Source: Arthrobacter sp. StoSoilB20 (GTDB lineage: Bacteria; Actinomycetota; Actinomycetes; Actinomycetales; Micrococcaceae). Taken from it: a stretch of 64,000 nucleotides of DNA. Shown here in pieces: positions 1-9,238 of this stretch. A program made the translations under genes and the position numbers. Every line of letters begins with the position of its first letter. The first letter of the stretch is position 1. The notes beneath the pieces are model-generated. The model was given only the letters and a program-made list of their open reading frames with translations. It searched no databases and had not been told where the DNA came from. Location: positions 744,001 to 808,000 of the forward strand of contig NZ_AP024651.1 in the NCBI RefSeq assembly GCF_019977295.1, in the 5' to 3' direction.

Positions 1-908
1 TCTGCGTACCCCAGCCTTTGCAATCTTCGGCGGGCGGCTTGCTCGCTCGGTCCGTGGGAGCCCAAGGCAAACCGGACCATGCCCAGCACGGCCCTGGCAG
101 CGGTGACCACCGGCAAAGGAACTGGCCCGACCCGCGGGGCGCGCAGGCCTAGTAAGTCCCGATACTTGGGCTCAAGGCTTGCGACGGCGGCCGCGAACAG
201 GATGCGGTAGCCAGGCGCCAGCAACGGGCTCAGGGGCGGGTTGCGGATGAAGGAAACCGTCTCGGCCAGGCGTTCGTCGGCCCGCAGGACCCCTGAGGCG
301 TACCACTGCTCCAGTTCGGCGCGGACCTGGGCTTCGGTCAGCGGCGGATCCAGAACTCCCATGAGTCGTCCCGCTGCGGCCCATTCCCGGACATAGGCGT
401 CCGCACCCCCGGGTATCGGCCTGCCCCAGATGCGGTTGGCGGCAAGGAACGAGTCCGCGTAGGTGACGTGGACCCAGCGCAGGAGTTCGGGGTCGTTGGC
501 GGCGTAGTCATGCTTCACGCCGTTGCCGTCAAGGTAGCTTCCCCGGACGCGTTCGTGGATTTTCCGGACCCGGGCGGTCGCGGCTTCGGCGGCTTCTGTG
601 GAGCCGTAGGTCACCGTGAAGATCCAGCGGACGGTATTGGCGAGTCGGCCCAAAGGGTCTTTCTGGAATCCGGAGTGCTCGTACACACCAGCCAGCGCAC
701 CGGGATGCAGGGCCTGCATCAGCAGCACCCTGATCCCGGCCACGATGGTGGCAACGTGCCCGTGCACCGCCCAGACGGCCGACCCCGGAAGGTGATATCC
801 GGCGTCGTTCCCGTCTGCCAAGCGCGGCACCCACTCCGGAGGCGTGCCCGACGTCCCCGTGAAGGTGCGCTGCAGTTCGTGCCTGTACTCGGTGAGGTAA
901 TTCCTCAT
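1..908 (-). CDS. MpaB-family (DUF2236) oxygenase, 3' end cut by window
   Basis: Reading from the ATG at 908 leftwards gives an unbroken frame of 302 codons that runs off the window edge, so the C-terminus is missing. The start reads MRNYLTEYRHELQRTF. A central block has the DUF2236 pattern of an HPG after a hydrophobic stretch, then a DPLGRL motif and an aromatic-rich strand (residues about 60-100). This family includes the fungal MpaB oxygenase and rubber oxygenase Lcp, which use haem to cleave polyisoprenoid or aromatic side chains; the substrate here cannot be told. Codon use fits the neighbours. The small plus-strand frames over this region look like shadows. Confidence 0.82.
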   Translation of the reverse strand, partial: MRNYLTEYRHELQRTFTGTSGTPPEWVPRLADGNDAGYHLPGSAVWAVHGHVATIVAGIRVLLMQALHPGALAGVYEHSGFQKDPLGRLANTVRWIFTVTYGSTEAAEAATARVRKIHERVRGSYLDGNGVKHDYAANDPELLRWVHVTYADSFLAANRIWGRPIPGGADAYVREWAAAGRLMGVLDPPLTEAQVRAELEQWYASGVLRADERLAETVSFIRNPPLSPLLAPGYRILFAAAVASLEPKYRDLLGLRAPRVGPVPLPVVTAARAVLGMVRFALGSHGPSEQAARRRLQRLGYA

Positions 909-1001
909 GCATCCCATTCGACCCCGCAATTGCGCCGGTGTACAGAGCAGGTGTCTAGAGCAGGTGTACAGAGCAGGAATACACCGGCGCAATAGGCGGA
1001 G

Positions 1002-2444
1002 TCAGGAATGCACGCGGCGCCGTTTCGGCGCAGCCGCGACCAGCAGGGCGGCGATCGCGACGGCGGCACTGAGGATCAGCCCCGGCCGGTACTGTTCCAG
1101 CATTGCTTGGGCGCTGACGGTGCCGGCGGCCTGGCCGTGACCGCTGACCAAAGCCGTCGTGACCGCCAGGACGAGGGCGGCTCCCACCTGGGTGCTGGTC
1201 TGGATCAAACCGGCGGCAAGACCCTGTTCGGAGTCCTTGATTCCTGCGGTGGCCTGAACGTTGATGGACGGGAAAGCCAAGGCAAAGCCGACGCCCAGCA
1301 GCACCACCGACGGCAGGATGTCCAGGGCGTAATTGGGCGTGGTGCCGACTCGGAGGAACAGGACATAGCCCAACCCCATGGCTGTGAGGCCTGCCAGGAT
1401 CAGTTGCGTGGCGCCGAACTTCTCAATAAGCCGGTCCGCGAACGGGGCACTTGTGGCCACCAACAGGCCGGCGGGCAACAGGGCCAGTGCCATGCCCAGG
1501 GGTGTCCAGCCGAGCACCGACTGCAGGTACATGGTGACGATGAACTGGAAGCTCAGGTAGGACCCGAACAGTCCCACCGCGCTGAGGTTGGCCCTCGCTA
1601 CCCAGCCTTCCTTGAGGATGCTGAAGCGGATCAGGGGGTGCTTGACCTTGTTCTCGATGACAGCGAAGGCGGCCAGCACGGCTACGGAAACTGCGAATCC
1701 GGCGATTGTTGCCACAGATCCCCAGCCCTGTTCCGGTGCTGATACCAAGGTGTACACGAGGCCGAGCATGCCCAACGCGAGGGTGACTGCGCCCCAGACG
1801 TCATGCCCGCTGTCTTCAACGGAGGGCTTGTCCTTGGGTATGAACTTCATGCCCAGGAGGACCACCACCACGGCGATCGGCACCGAAACCAGGAACGTCC
1901 AGCGCCAACTGAGGCTGGTCATCAGCCCGCCCACCACCAAGCCCAGCGAGAACCCACTTGCGCCGAACGTGGTGAAGATGGACAGCGCCTTGTTGCGCTC
2001 GCGTCCCTCTGCAAAGTTGGTGGTGATGATGGAGAAGCCGGTGGGTGCGGTGAAAGCGGCGGCAAGTCCCTTAACGAACCGGGTGGCGATCAGAATGGCG
2101 GGGTCGTCCACCAGTCCGCCCAGGAGCGAGGCAGCAGCGAACACCGTCAAGGCGATAAGGAAGATACGACGGCGGCCCAACAGGTCCGCGAGTCGGCCGC
2201 CCAGGAGCAGCAGGCTCCCGTAGCCGAGAACGTAGGCGGAGACGATCCACTGCAGGGAATCGGTTCCCAGGTTCAGTTCCTGTCCGATGGAAGGCAGGGC
2301 AACGCCAACCATGGAAACGTCCAGCCCGTCGAGGGCCAAAACGGTGCAGACGACCATCAGCAGCAGCCACTGGGCGCGGGTCCAGTGAACGGCTGAAACC
2401 AAAGGCGGCTCAGTTGAGGATTTGAGGGTGGTGGGTGATGTCAT
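1002..2444 (-). CDS. MFS drug/proton antiporter, DHA2 (EmrB/QacA) type, 14 TM
   Basis: About 480 residues with some 14 hydrophobic segments. An early LDGLDVSMVGVALP stretch matches the family's first-helix motif, and GGRLADLLGRRR is the MFS motif A loop between TM2 and TM3. The longest frame starts at a TTG at 2480, but that would put an operator palindrome inside the gene. The ATG at 2444 (MTSPTTLK) is the better start and leaves the palindromes in the leader. The gene is divergent from a MarR regulator, the usual layout for a substrate-induced efflux pump. The exported compound is unknown. Confidence 0.88.
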   Translation of the reverse strand: MTSPTTLKSSTEPPLVSAVHWTRAQWLLLMVVCTVLALDGLDVSMVGVALPSIGQELNLGTDSLQWIVSAYVLGYGSLLLLGGRLADLLGRRRIFLIALTVFAAASLLGGLVDDPAILIATRFVKGLAAAFTAPTGFSIITTNFAEGRERNKALSIFTTFGASGFSLGLVVGGLMTSLSWRWTFLVSVPIAVVVVLLGMKFIPKDKPSVEDSGHDVWGAVTLALGMLGLVYTLVSAPEQGWGSVATIAGFAVSVAVLAAFAVIENKVKHPLIRFSILKEGWVARANLSAVGLFGSYLSFQFIVTMYLQSVLGWTPLGMALALLPAGLLVATSAPFADRLIEKFGATQLILAGLTAMGLGYVLFLRVGTTPNYALDILPSVVLLGVGFALAFPSINVQATAGIKDSEQGLAAGLIQTSTQVGAALVLAVTTALVSGHGQAAGTVSAQAMLEQYRPGLILSAAVAIAALLVAAAPKRRRVHS

Positions 2445-2458
2445 GCGCTTCAATCTAT

Positions 2459-2523
2459 ATGACGTGTCATTCAATGACAAGGACTACGATGACATGTCAT
2501 TTTATGACGCAGAATCGTATGAC
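2459..2523. promoter_or_regulatory. Operator region: five ATGAC motifs at exact 15-bp spacing
   Basis: The divergent promoter between the MFS and MarR genes has ATGAC at 2459, 2474, 2489, 2504 and 2519, each 15 bp apart. Two copies form perfect palindromes: ATGACGTGTCAT (2459-2470) and ATGACATGTCAT (2489-2500). Palindromes of this kind are typical MarR-dimer sites, so the neighbouring MarR protein is the likely binder. The 15-bp period would place successive sites about one and a half helical turns apart. Confidence 0.65.
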
Positions 2524-2560
2524 GTGGATTCAAGCGGCGTCATGAACTAGAATCAGGCAC

Positions 2561-2938
2561 ATGGCAACGACGCGTGACCGTCAACTGGTTGAGCAGTGGC
2601 GCAGCATCCAGAGCTCCTACTTCCGAACCGCAGGAGCGATCGACCGCGCCCTGGAAGCGAAGTTCGACATTGGACTCAATGAGTTCGAAATCCTGGATCT
2701 CGTGGCCGAAAGCGAAGAGTCCGCGTGCCGCATGAAGTCCTTGGGGGAGCGCACCCCCATGACGCAAAGTGCCGTGTCCAAGGTGGTTGACCGATTGGAA
2801 AAGGCAGGACTGGTGTCGCGCCAAACCTGCGTTGACGATCGCCGCTCCCTCTTCCTGGAATTGACGGATGCCGGCCGCGCGCTCCACTCCACGGCCGCCG
2901 TCGAGCACCGTGCCCTGCTGAAGGAAAACCTGGGCTAG
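2561..2938 (+). CDS. MarR family transcriptional regulator
   Basis: 125 residues, slightly short for the family (about 140-150). The winged-helix core runs from about residue 38 to 105: MTQSAVSKVVDRLEKAGLV is the recognition helix and DDRRSLFLELTDAG is the wing with the conserved DxR. It is divergent from the DHA2 exporter and probably represses both genes through the ATGAC palindromes between them, releasing on binding a ligand. The C-terminal dimer helix looks short, ending at KENLG. The start is the ATG at 2561 (MATTRDRQ). Confidence 0.87.
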   Translation: MATTRDRQLVEQWRSIQSSYFRTAGAIDRALEAKFDIGLNEFEILDLVAESEESACRMKSLGERTPMTQSAVSKVVDRLEKAGLVSRQTCVDDRRSLFLELTDAGRALHSTAAVEHRALLKENLG

Positions 2939-2939
2939 A

Positions 2940-3080
2940 GGCTGAATCCGCCTGGATCAGTGAGCTGATGATGTCCCAGCCCGTTCCAATGGTTTCGGCG
3001 GTGGGAACGAATCCGGAGTACTTCGGGAGGTCTCCGCCCGGGTCAGGTTATGGGTGTAGGCGCTGCCGTCGTCCGTCATG
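2940..3080 (+). promoter_or_regulatory. Possible degenerate c-di-AMP (ydaO/yuaA) riboswitch
   Basis: The leader of the M23 peptidase gene has several blocks resembling the ydaO-yuaA riboswitch in order: GCTGAATCC near 2942, GGGAACGAATCCGG near 3005, CCGCCCGGGTCAG near 3037 and GTAGGCGCTGCC near 3056. Actinobacterial c-di-AMP riboswitches commonly sit upstream of cell-wall hydrolase genes (RpfA, NlpC/P60, M23), which fits the downstream gene. Against it, the conserved CAGCTAAC block is poorly matched and outer-stem pairing is weak. A covariance-model search would settle it. Confidence 0.35.
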
Positions 3081-3193
3081 GGTCTCCAACCCGGGCCTCA
3101 GGTGCCGGCTGGATGGTCATTCAGGCTCATTCCTGGTGGGGTCCTGCATGCGGCCTCAGGTGCAGAAACGATCCGGTCCTGCAGGTCCCAACC

Positions 3194-3215
3194 TTGCTCA
3201 AGACATCTTGAGCAA
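3194..3215. repeat. Perfect 10-bp inverted repeat, 2-bp spacer
   Basis: TTGCTCAAGA, CA, TCTTGAGCAA form a perfect inverted repeat about 120 bp upstream of the M23 peptidase start. There is no U-run on either strand, so it is more likely a protein-binding site or leader hairpin than a terminator. Confidence 0.5.
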
Positions 3216-3338
3216 AAACTGATGCAACCTTTCCGCGGCAAGCGCCCACGAAGCCTTTATTTCTTCTCTGATACCCGCAACAATGGTGCTTGCACGCCAG
3301 GCTGGGGTTTGGTGCCGCTGGCTTTTGGGGAGTGTTTT

Positions 3339-4976
3339 GTGGGCAAGCATCATGATTCAGACCGGGCAATAGACCTGATCCGTGCCGGAGGTTTCCGTCG
3401 CGTGCTGATCGCGGGGAGCCTGGCCGTTCTGGCCTTCTTCGCTTTTGGCTTCCAACCGCTGAATGCGGTCCTCTCGAGCAACGTTGATACTTCCCTGGCA
3501 CAGGGTGTGGTGGGGCCGGCAGCGTTGGGCGGCCTGGTGCCGCCCGAGGCCGAGACCCTGGTTATTGATCCCGCGCCCGAACCCCCGGAACAACTCCCCG
3601 GCACCCCGATGGTATTTTTCGACCGCGCCATGGTCCGGACCGTCAGCAAAGACGGCTCAACAGGTCTGACAGTGGCTTCAGCCGGACTGTCCCGCCCTCC
3701 TGCCGGCGCTTTGTATGCTCCCCTTGAAGTCCTCAACCCGAGTTCGCCCTACGGATACCGCTACAGCCCGCTGACGGGTCTCGCAGGCGAATTCCACTGG
3801 GGACAGGATTACGCCGCCGCCTGCGGGACACGCGTCTACGCTGCCGACGCCGGTGTGGTCAGGGCCGTTGGCTGGCACCTGTGGGGCGGCGGCAACCGCG
3901 TGGAAATCGAACACGGCAACGGCCTGGTCACCACCTACAACCACTTGCAGGCCATCGGGGTCACCAAAGGACAATCGGTCCGCGTCGGCGAAGTAATCGC
4001 CGAGGTCGGGACCACCGGTTGGTCCACCGGATGCCACCTCCACTTCGAGACAATCGTCAACGGCCTGCACACCAATCCCAATGGCTGGACCTACCTGCCG
4101 ATGCGGCAGATTGATCCGCTGCAGAACATCACCATGGTCAACTACCAACCCGGTGTTGGAACAGGGACGTCCACGGCCCCGGTATGGGCTGTTCCGGTAG
4201 CCGACGGCACCAACCGCGCCGTCATCGGCGGAGAGCACGAAGAGCCGGAGCCACTGCCTGTAGTTGTTCCACCGGTCACCACGAAGCCACCGGTCACCAG
4301 CACACCGCCGGGCACCACAACACCAACCGCAACGCAGACACCAACCGCAACGCAGACGCCGACGGCGACTTCCTCACCGTCCGCGACGGCGACCCCGACG
4401 CCGACTGCCACAGCGACGCCGACGCCGACGCCGACTGCCACAGCGACGCCCACGCCGACGCCGACCCCGACGCCGACTGCCACAGCGACGCCCACGCCGA
4501 CGCAGACCGCCGCGCCGACGCAGACCGCCGCGCCGACGCAGACCGCCACCCCGACTCCCACACCGTCGCCGAGCACCTCGGCTCCGTCAGCGACGACCAC
4601 CACCACGGCACCTGCCGCTAAAACGGTGGCACCCCCGGCCGCCGTCGTGCCTCCCGCAGCGCCAGCCGCGCCCGCTCCGGCCCCGGCCGTAGTTGCCCCG
4701 GCAGCACCCGCCGCAGTAGTCCCGGCTCCTGTAGCTCCTGTAGTGGTCGCTCCAGCGCCTGTTGCCCCAGCCGTGACGCAGGCCGTGGCGCCTGCTACCG
4801 CTCCCGTGGCACCAGTGGCTCCCGTTCCGGCTCCAACGCCCGTTGCTGTCCTGCCGTCAACCCCACCGGCGGTGGTTCTTCCGCCTGGATACGTCCTGGT
4901 GGCACCGGACAAGGTCCGGCTGCCCAACGGAACGGTGGTTCTGCTCTCCACCCTGGTCCTGCCGCCGACGCCCTAG
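3339..4976 (+). CDS. Secreted M23 metallopeptidase with long Thr-Pro/Ala-Pro tail
   Basis: 545 residues from a GTG at 3339, chosen because GGGGAG lies 6-7 bases upstream and the product starts with a short charged stretch then a hydrophobic segment (residues about 20-40), a signal anchor. The M23 lysostaphin-like domain covers about residues 130-260, with zinc ligands in FHWGQD (His about 153) and CHLHFE (about 233). It should cut peptidoglycan cross-bridges outside the membrane. The last 220 residues are low complexity: TPTATPT repeats, then Ala/Pro/Val, probably a wall-spanning linker. Upstream in-frame Met codons lie in leader sequence and were not used. Confidence 0.88.
   Translation: MGKHHDSDRAIDLIRAGGFRRVLIAGSLAVLAFFAFGFQPLNAVLSSNVDTSLAQGVVGPAALGGLVPPEAETLVIDPAPEPPEQLPGTPMVFFDRAMVRTVSKDGSTGLTVASAGLSRPPAGALYAPLEVLNPSSPYGYRYSPLTGLAGEFHWGQDYAAACGTRVYAADAGVVRAVGWHLWGGGNRVEIEHGNGLVTTYNHLQAIGVTKGQSVRVGEVIAEVGTTGWSTGCHLHFETIVNGLHTNPNGWTYLPMRQIDPLQNITMVNYQPGVGTGTSTAPVWAVPVADGTNRAVIGGEHEEPEPLPVVVPPVTTKPPVTSTPPGTTTPTATQTPTATQTPTATSSPSATATPTPTATATPTPTPTATATPTPTPTPTPTATATPTPTQTAAPTQTAAPTQTATPTPTPSPSTSAPSATTTTTAPAAKTVAPPAAVVPPAAPAAPAPAPAVVAPAAPAAVVPAPVAPVVVAPAPVAPAVTQAVAPATAPVAPVAPVPAPTPVAVLPSTPPAVVLPPGYVLVAPDKVRLPNGTVVLLSTLVLPPTP
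4321..4569 (+). repeat. In-gene tandem repeats encoding Thr-Pro-Thr-Ala
   Basis: Short direct repeats (ACGCCGACGCCGAC, GCCACAGCGACGCC, CGCCGACGCAGACCG and variants) encode the Thr-Pro-rich linker of the M23 peptidase. Units are multiples of three, so copy-number change would lengthen or shorten the linker without a frameshift. Confidence 0.75.
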
Positions 4977-5064
4977 AGGCTCCTGCGTTTCGCGCCCCAA
5001 AGCAGGCTCCCGTAAGCTCGATGGCGGCAAGCCCGCCAGCCGACGACGTCAGGAAGCGAATCCC

Positions 5065-5547
5065 ATGACCAGCCTGTACAGCATTCCCCTCACCTTCAAC
5101 GATGGCTCAGAAGCGGACTTCGGCCGGTTCGAGGGGAAAGCGGTCCTGGTGGTCAACGTCGCTTCCGAATGTGGCTTCACCCGCCAGTACGCCGGGCTCG
5201 AGGAGCTGTATGGCAAATACCGCGGGCAGGGCCTGGAGATCCTCGGAGTGCCCTGCAACCAGTTCGGCGGCCAGGAACCAGGCGCGGATGCGGAGATCGC
5301 GGAGTTCTGCGAGCGGAATTTCGGTGTGACCTTCCCGCTGACCAGCAAAGCAAACGTCCTGGGCAAGGAGCAACATCCACTCTTCGCGGAGTTGACCCAG
5401 GATGAGGACGGCCAGCCGGTCAAGGTGAAGTGGAACTTCGAGAAGTTCGTCATAAACCGGGAGGGTGAACTTGTGGCGAGGTTCCCATCCACAGTGGAGC
5501 CTGACTCCGAAGACCTTGTGAACGCAGTGGAAAAGGCGCTGGCATAA
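5065..5547 (+). CDS. Glutathione peroxidase family (thioredoxin-dependent) thiol peroxidase
   Basis: 160 residues, the usual size. The peroxidatic residue is Cys36 in NVASECGFT, so this is a cysteine-type rather than selenocysteine enzyme. The other signatures are present: GVPCNQFGGQEPG around residues 68-80 (Gln of the catalytic triad) and VKWNFEKFVINR near 125. Bacterial members usually reduce peroxides with thioredoxin. The ATG at 5065 follows an AGGAAG ribosome site; a longer upstream frame would run into the preceding gene. It probably forms its own transcription unit. Confidence 0.9.
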   Translation: MTSLYSIPLTFNDGSEADFGRFEGKAVLVVNVASECGFTRQYAGLEELYGKYRGQGLEILGVPCNQFGGQEPGADAEIAEFCERNFGVTFPLTSKANVLGKEQHPLFAELTQDEDGQPVKVKWNFEKFVINREGELVARFPSTVEPDSEDLVNAVEKALA

Positions 5548-5580
5548 GGCCATCAATTTGGAAGGGAGGAAAGTAATTTT

Positions 5581-5615
5581 CCAACATTCCGCCGGATGTT
5601 AGCCAGATGTTGGCT
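5581..5615 (+). terminator. Weak stem-loop after the peroxidase gene
   Basis: CCAACAT pairs with ATGTTGG (5581-5587 with 5607-5613), and an alternative AGCCA/TGGCT hairpin occupies 5601-5615. No long U-run follows, so this is a tentative terminator. Confidence 0.3.
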
Positions 5616-5687
5616 GGTTGTCTGGTTGGATTGGCCCTACTGGATTGACACGGGAGGCGCCGTCTCCCACCAAACGCTAAGGCAGCC

Positions 5688-6671
5688 ATGGAGCTCATCG
5701 AGGCCGAGTACCCCAAACCAGGTCATGTGCTTTTGCACCTGAGTGATCTGCACCTGGTGGGTGGTCCAGGCACGCTCTACGGCTCCGTGGACAGCGCCAC
5801 CAGGCTCCAGGAGATCTGCGACCAGATCGTCGCCTCCAGGATCAGGCCTGAGGCCATCATCTTCACCGGAGACCTCGCGGACAAGGGCGAGCTGGAAGCC
5901 TACAACCGGCTCCGCGACATGATCGAACCGGTCTGCGAAGCCCTTGGAGCCAAGGCCATCTGGGCCATGGGCAACCACGACAACCGTGCGAACTTCCGCT
6001 CCGCCTTCGCCGACGCTTCCGAGGCCAGCAAACCCCAGGATCCGGTGGACCGCAGCTACTTCGTCAACGGACTGCGCATCATCACGCTGGACACCACCGT
6101 TCCGGGACACCACTACGGTGAACTCTCCGAATCCCAGCTGGAATGGCTCGCCGCCGAACTGGCCACCCCCGCGCCCGACGGCACCATCCTTGCCCTGCAC
6201 CACCCGCCCGTCCCGTGCGTCCAGGACCTCGCGGTGCTGGTGGAGCTGCGCGGCCAAGCCGCGCTGGCCGCCGTCGTGCGTAATACCGATGTCCGCACCA
6301 TCCTGGCCGGTCACCTGCACTACTCCACGACGGCGGGCTTCGCCGGCATTCCGGTATCGGTCGCCTCAGCCACGTGTTACACGCAGGACCTTGGGGTCCG
6401 TGCGGGCGGACAGCGGGGCAGGGACGGCGCGCAGTCGTACAACATGATCCACGTGTACGAACACACGATTGTGCACTCGGTGGTGCCCATGTCCGGGGGC
6501 GTCACAGTGGGCGAGCCCGTGGACGCAGCCGAGGTTCAGCGCAGGCTGGCTGAGGCAGGCATCCGCATTCCGCACGAATCGCGGGTGGGTGCCCATACTT
6601 CGCCGGGCACGCACACCTCCTCGATGCCGCTTGTTGCTCCCAGTGGCTTTACTTCTCCCAAGGCGCCTTGA
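5688..6671 (+). CDS. cpdA: Metallophosphoesterase, CpdA / Rv0805-type cyclic nucleotide phosphodiesterase
   Basis: 327 residues with all calcineurin-like motifs in order: HLSDLH (about 18), [10 protein letters not shown] (about 62), AMGNHDNR (about 94), ALHHPP (about 168) and LAGHLHYS (about 207). Long stretches, such as [18 protein letters not shown] and [12 protein letters not shown], match M. tuberculosis Rv0805 as I recall it. That protein is a binuclear-metal enzyme that hydrolyses 2',3'- and, more weakly, 3',5'-cyclic nucleotides and affects the cell envelope. The last 23 bases overlap the convergent Stealth gene. Function by family is firm; the physiological substrate is less so. Confidence 0.9.
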   Translation: MELIEAEYPKPGHVLLHLSDLHLVGGPGTLYGSVDSATRLQEICDQIVASRIRPEAIIFTGDLADKGELEAYNRLRDMIEPVCEALGAKAIWAMGNHDNRANFRSAFADASEASKPQDPVDRSYFVNGLRIITLDTTVPGHHYGELSESQLEWLAAELATPAPDGTILALHHPPVPCVQDLAVLVELRGQAALAAVVRNTDVRTILAGHLHYSTTAGFAGIPVSVASATCYTQDLGVRAGGQRGRDGAQSYNMIHVYEHTIVHSVVPMSGGVTVGEPVDAAEVQRRLAEAGIRIPHESRVGAHTSPGTHTSSMPLVAPSGFTSPKAP

Positions 6672-8280
6672 CCGGGAAGTACTTCTCCAGGAAGTCCGTC
6701 ACCAGGTCGGCGCGCTCGTTCGCCTCAACCTCCGGGAAGCTGCCGTCATTCAGGCAGAAGAAGTCCATGTGGCGCTTCGCCAGGAGCTTGGGCAGGTAGT
6801 GCAGGCCGGCCCACATGGTGGAGTCCACATACCTGACCTTGGCACTGGTCTGCGTGACTGCCCGGCCCGTGAGCAGCGCGTAGTAGTGGTAGAACGAGTT
6901 GGTGACCGAGATGTTGTCCGCCGCGCGGAAACGGCTTCCGGCGGTCTTGGCGAACTCGGCCGGGAATTCCTTCTCCATCTGAGCCACCACACTGCGCCGC
7001 AGGGGAGCCGCAGTGTGTTCGAGGTGCCGTGTGGTGATCCGGCCGAAGCGTTCCCAGAGCAGCTTGCGGTTAACGCGTGCCGCGTTCTCGAAGCCACTGC
7101 GCTCGGCGTCGTTCTCGCCCAAGCCGATCCTGGTGTCCGCTTCGATGAACTTGGTGATGCCACCGGGCGTAAAGAACATGTCCGGGCCTACGGGGCGGCC
7201 AAAGAACATGTCGTCGTTGGAGTACAGGAAGTGCTCTGACAGTCCCTCGATGTGGTGGAGTTGGCATTCCACGGCCTGCGAGTTATGCGTGGGCAGGACC
7301 GAGGTATCGGCGAAGAACTCCTCGCTCCGAACAATGGTGACGGACGGGTGGTCGGCCAGCCATTCCGGTGCGGGGGAGTCGGTGGCGATGAAGATCCGCC
7401 GGACCCAGGGCGCGAACATGTGCACCGAGCGCAGCGCATACTTCAGTTCGTTGATCTGGCGGAAGCGTGCCTCGTGGTCGTCGCCTTCGCCAAGCACTGC
7501 CTCAGCCTGCTGGGCGCGACGCCGCGCAATGTACTCGGGGTCGCTGCCGTCTACCCAGGAGAACACCATGTCGATATCAAAGTCGATGTCGCTGGCGTGG
7601 TCCGCAAACATGTTCTCGATGGTGGGCCAGGTCAGGCCGTGCCGCTGGACGGTGCCACGGACCGCGTCCTGCCGCAGCATGGTGCGGCGGGTCAGGGAAT
7701 TCTCCACGGGCAGCTCAAGGTGGTCGCCTTCAAAGCGCCACAGCTCCAGCTGGACGCCCAGGGCCGGCCCGTACCAGAGGCCACCGCCGGTTTCGACGCG
7801 GGGGCGGTACAAACGGAAGATGCGGGCTTTTCGGTTGGCGGACAACTCGCCGTCGGCTACCAGAACCGAGGTCTTCTTCTTGGCGTCCACGGTCATGGAG
7901 TAGAAGGGCTCGTTGCGGAATGCTGAAACCAGCGCCTCACGGACATCCTTGCGCGACTCCCAGTCCACCGCGATGACGGGCCGCTCATCGTTGCCGCGCA
8001 CCAGGATGAAGTCGACGCCGGCAGCGTCCAGCGCCGCCCTCACAGCCAGAAGATCGGACACCATGGCTTGTTGCGGGGTGAGGTCGGCGTTGACCAGGGC
8101 GTACCGCCCACGGTGACGGACGACGTCGGGCCTGTGTTTAAGATGCGCTACGACGGCAGGCGAAATCGCCTCAGCAATCGTGTCCTCTTCGATGGACGGG
8201 CTGCCGTGGTAAATCGGATCGACCTGTGCTTGTGTGATGGCTGTTTCTCCGGGATCGTCGGTGCGTGGAACTGGTCTCAC
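6649..8280 (-). CDS. Stealth-family capsular polysaccharide phosphotransferase
   Basis: 543 residues. The four Stealth blocks are recognisable: [15 protein letters not shown] (about 239-253), [25 protein letters not shown] (about 280-305), [14 protein letters not shown] with [13 protein letters not shown] (about 340-370), and a C-terminal His/Asn-rich block. Stealth proteins transfer hexose-1-phosphate from a nucleotide sugar to build phosphodiester-linked polysaccharides, so a wall teichoic-acid-like or capsular polymer is likely. The GTG at 8280 lies 6 bases after the upstream HAD stop, suggesting translational coupling; no good ribosome site is visible. An N-terminal extension of about 230 residues precedes the first conserved block. 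Confidence 0.87.
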   Translation of the reverse strand: MRPVPRTDDPGETAITQAQVDPIYHGSPSIEEDTIAEAISPAVVAHLKHRPDVVRHRGRYALVNADLTPQQAMVSDLLAVRAALDAAGVDFILVRGNDERPVIAVDWESRKDVREALVSAFRNEPFYSMTVDAKKKTSVLVADGELSANRKARIFRLYRPRVETGGGLWYGPALGVQLELWRFEGDHLELPVENSLTRRTMLRQDAVRGTVQRHGLTWPTIENMFADHASDIDFDIDMVFSWVDGSDPEYIARRRAQQAEAVLGEGDDHEARFRQINELKYALRSVHMFAPWVRRIFIATDSPAPEWLADHPSVTIVRSEEFFADTSVLPTHNSQAVECQLHHIEGLSEHFLYSNDDMFFGRPVGPDMFFTPGGITKFIEADTRIGLGENDAERSGFENAARVNRKLLWERFGRITTRHLEHTAAPLRRSVVAQMEKEFPAEFAKTAGSRFRAADNISVTNSFYHYYALLTGRAVTQTSAKVRYVDSTMWAGLHYLPKLLAKRHMDFFCLNDGSFPEVEANERADLVTDFLEKYFPVKAPWEK

Positions 8281-8286
8281 TGGTTG

Positions 8287-9207
8287 CTAGATGGAAAGCG
8301 CCTCGCGCCAGCTGCGAAGGAAAGCGCCGCCGGCGTCGTCGTGGATGACATCGTCCGCCAGTTGAAGGTCAGCGGCCGTCAGGATGGTGTAGGGCTTCAC
8401 CGGTACGCCGTCTGCGGGCCGGACGTCCACGTGCTTTACGTCGTGATCGTTGTGGTGAAGCCAGTCTGCCATGGCGTAGTCCGTGCGGGAATCACCCACG
8501 GTCCGCCAGGCAAGCGGCGTAATGCCTTGGGCTGCGAGAAGTTCGACGGCGCGGCTGGCACCGAGGTCCTTGCCGAGGCGGACGGATTCGATGTCCGTGG
8601 AGATGATGGTGGGGTCCAGCCGGTAATCTGCCGTGTCATCGGATTCCGGTGCATGGTGGTCCAGGATCGCGGCGCTGAGGCCGTGGCGTCCCATGATGTC
8701 CAGGGCATCGGCGTCGAAGAGTTTCTGTTCCGCCAAATAGTCAGCGCTGGCTACGTTCAGGTGCTGCTCCACCGAAACCATGGCGCGCTTCGTCTCATCA
8801 AAGAACATGTGGGCGGAATAGTCTTCGGCAACCAGCCTGCGGATGTCGTCCCCGTAGGCCTTGGGCACGGCGAGTTCGTGGTCCACATGGATGGGACCGG
8901 GGCCTTCGGCGGTGTAGCTGAACCACACCGCACCCTTCTCGCAGATCGCGTGGATGACAGTGTTGGCCGGCATTCCGGCGGCGATCATGGGTTCCATGAC
9001 TTGCTCGCTGATGAACGCATCCGAGCGGCCCGTGTTGAAAATGACGGGAATGCCCGCCGAGGCCAGCGCCACCAGGTCCGCGATGATGTCCGGCTTGACG
9101 TCGCGCGTCACAGGGCTGGCGATGGGGCCGTCGACATCCAACAGCAACGCCAGGGCAGGCGTGGTGTGGGCAGCGGTCCGGTCAGTACCTTGGAGCGGTT
9201 GAGTCAT
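8287..9207 (-). CDS. HAD superfamily hydrolase (Cof/IIB-like)
   Basis: 306 residues. Motif I is LLLDVDGPIASP (nucleophile Asp about 25), motif II VIFNTGRS (about 57-64) and motif IV TVGDSRTDYAMADW (about 255-268). The cap position between motifs II and III fits the type II group, mostly sugar-phosphate or nucleotide phosphatases. It is first in a two-gene unit with the Stealth phosphotransferase, so it may dephosphorylate or recycle a sugar phosphate in the same polymer pathway; that link is inference from position. The start is the ATG at 9207. Confidence 0.82.
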   Translation of the reverse strand: MTQPLQGTDRTAAHTTPALALLLDVDGPIASPVTRDVKPDIIADLVALASAGIPVIFNTGRSDAFISEQVMEPMIAAGMPANTVIHAICEKGAVWFSYTAEGPGPIHVDHELAVPKAYGDDIRRLVAEDYSAHMFFDETKRAMVSVEQHLNVASADYLAEQKLFDADALDIMGRHGLSAAILDHHAPESDDTADYRLDPTIISTDIESVRLGKDLGASRAVELLAAQGITPLAWRTVGDSRTDYAMADWLHHNDHDVKHVDVRPADGVPVKPYTILTAADLQLADDVIHDDAGGAFLRSWREALSI

Positions 9208-9238
9208 GCCCCTATTCTGTCAGTCCGCGCGGGTGCGC

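Noticed and set aside
3194..3215. Rho-independent terminator for the marR gene
   Set aside because: The stem is perfect but is followed by A residues, not T, on the coding strand; kept as an inverted repeat only.
2968..3222. 84-residue plus-strand ORF upstream of the M23 gene
   Set aside because: Lies in the leader with the possible riboswitch; sequence is Cys/Arg/Pro-rich without family resemblance.
4142..4951. 269-residue minus-strand ORF opposite the M23 tail
   Set aside because: Gly/Ala/Val-only shadow of the Thr-Pro repeat region.
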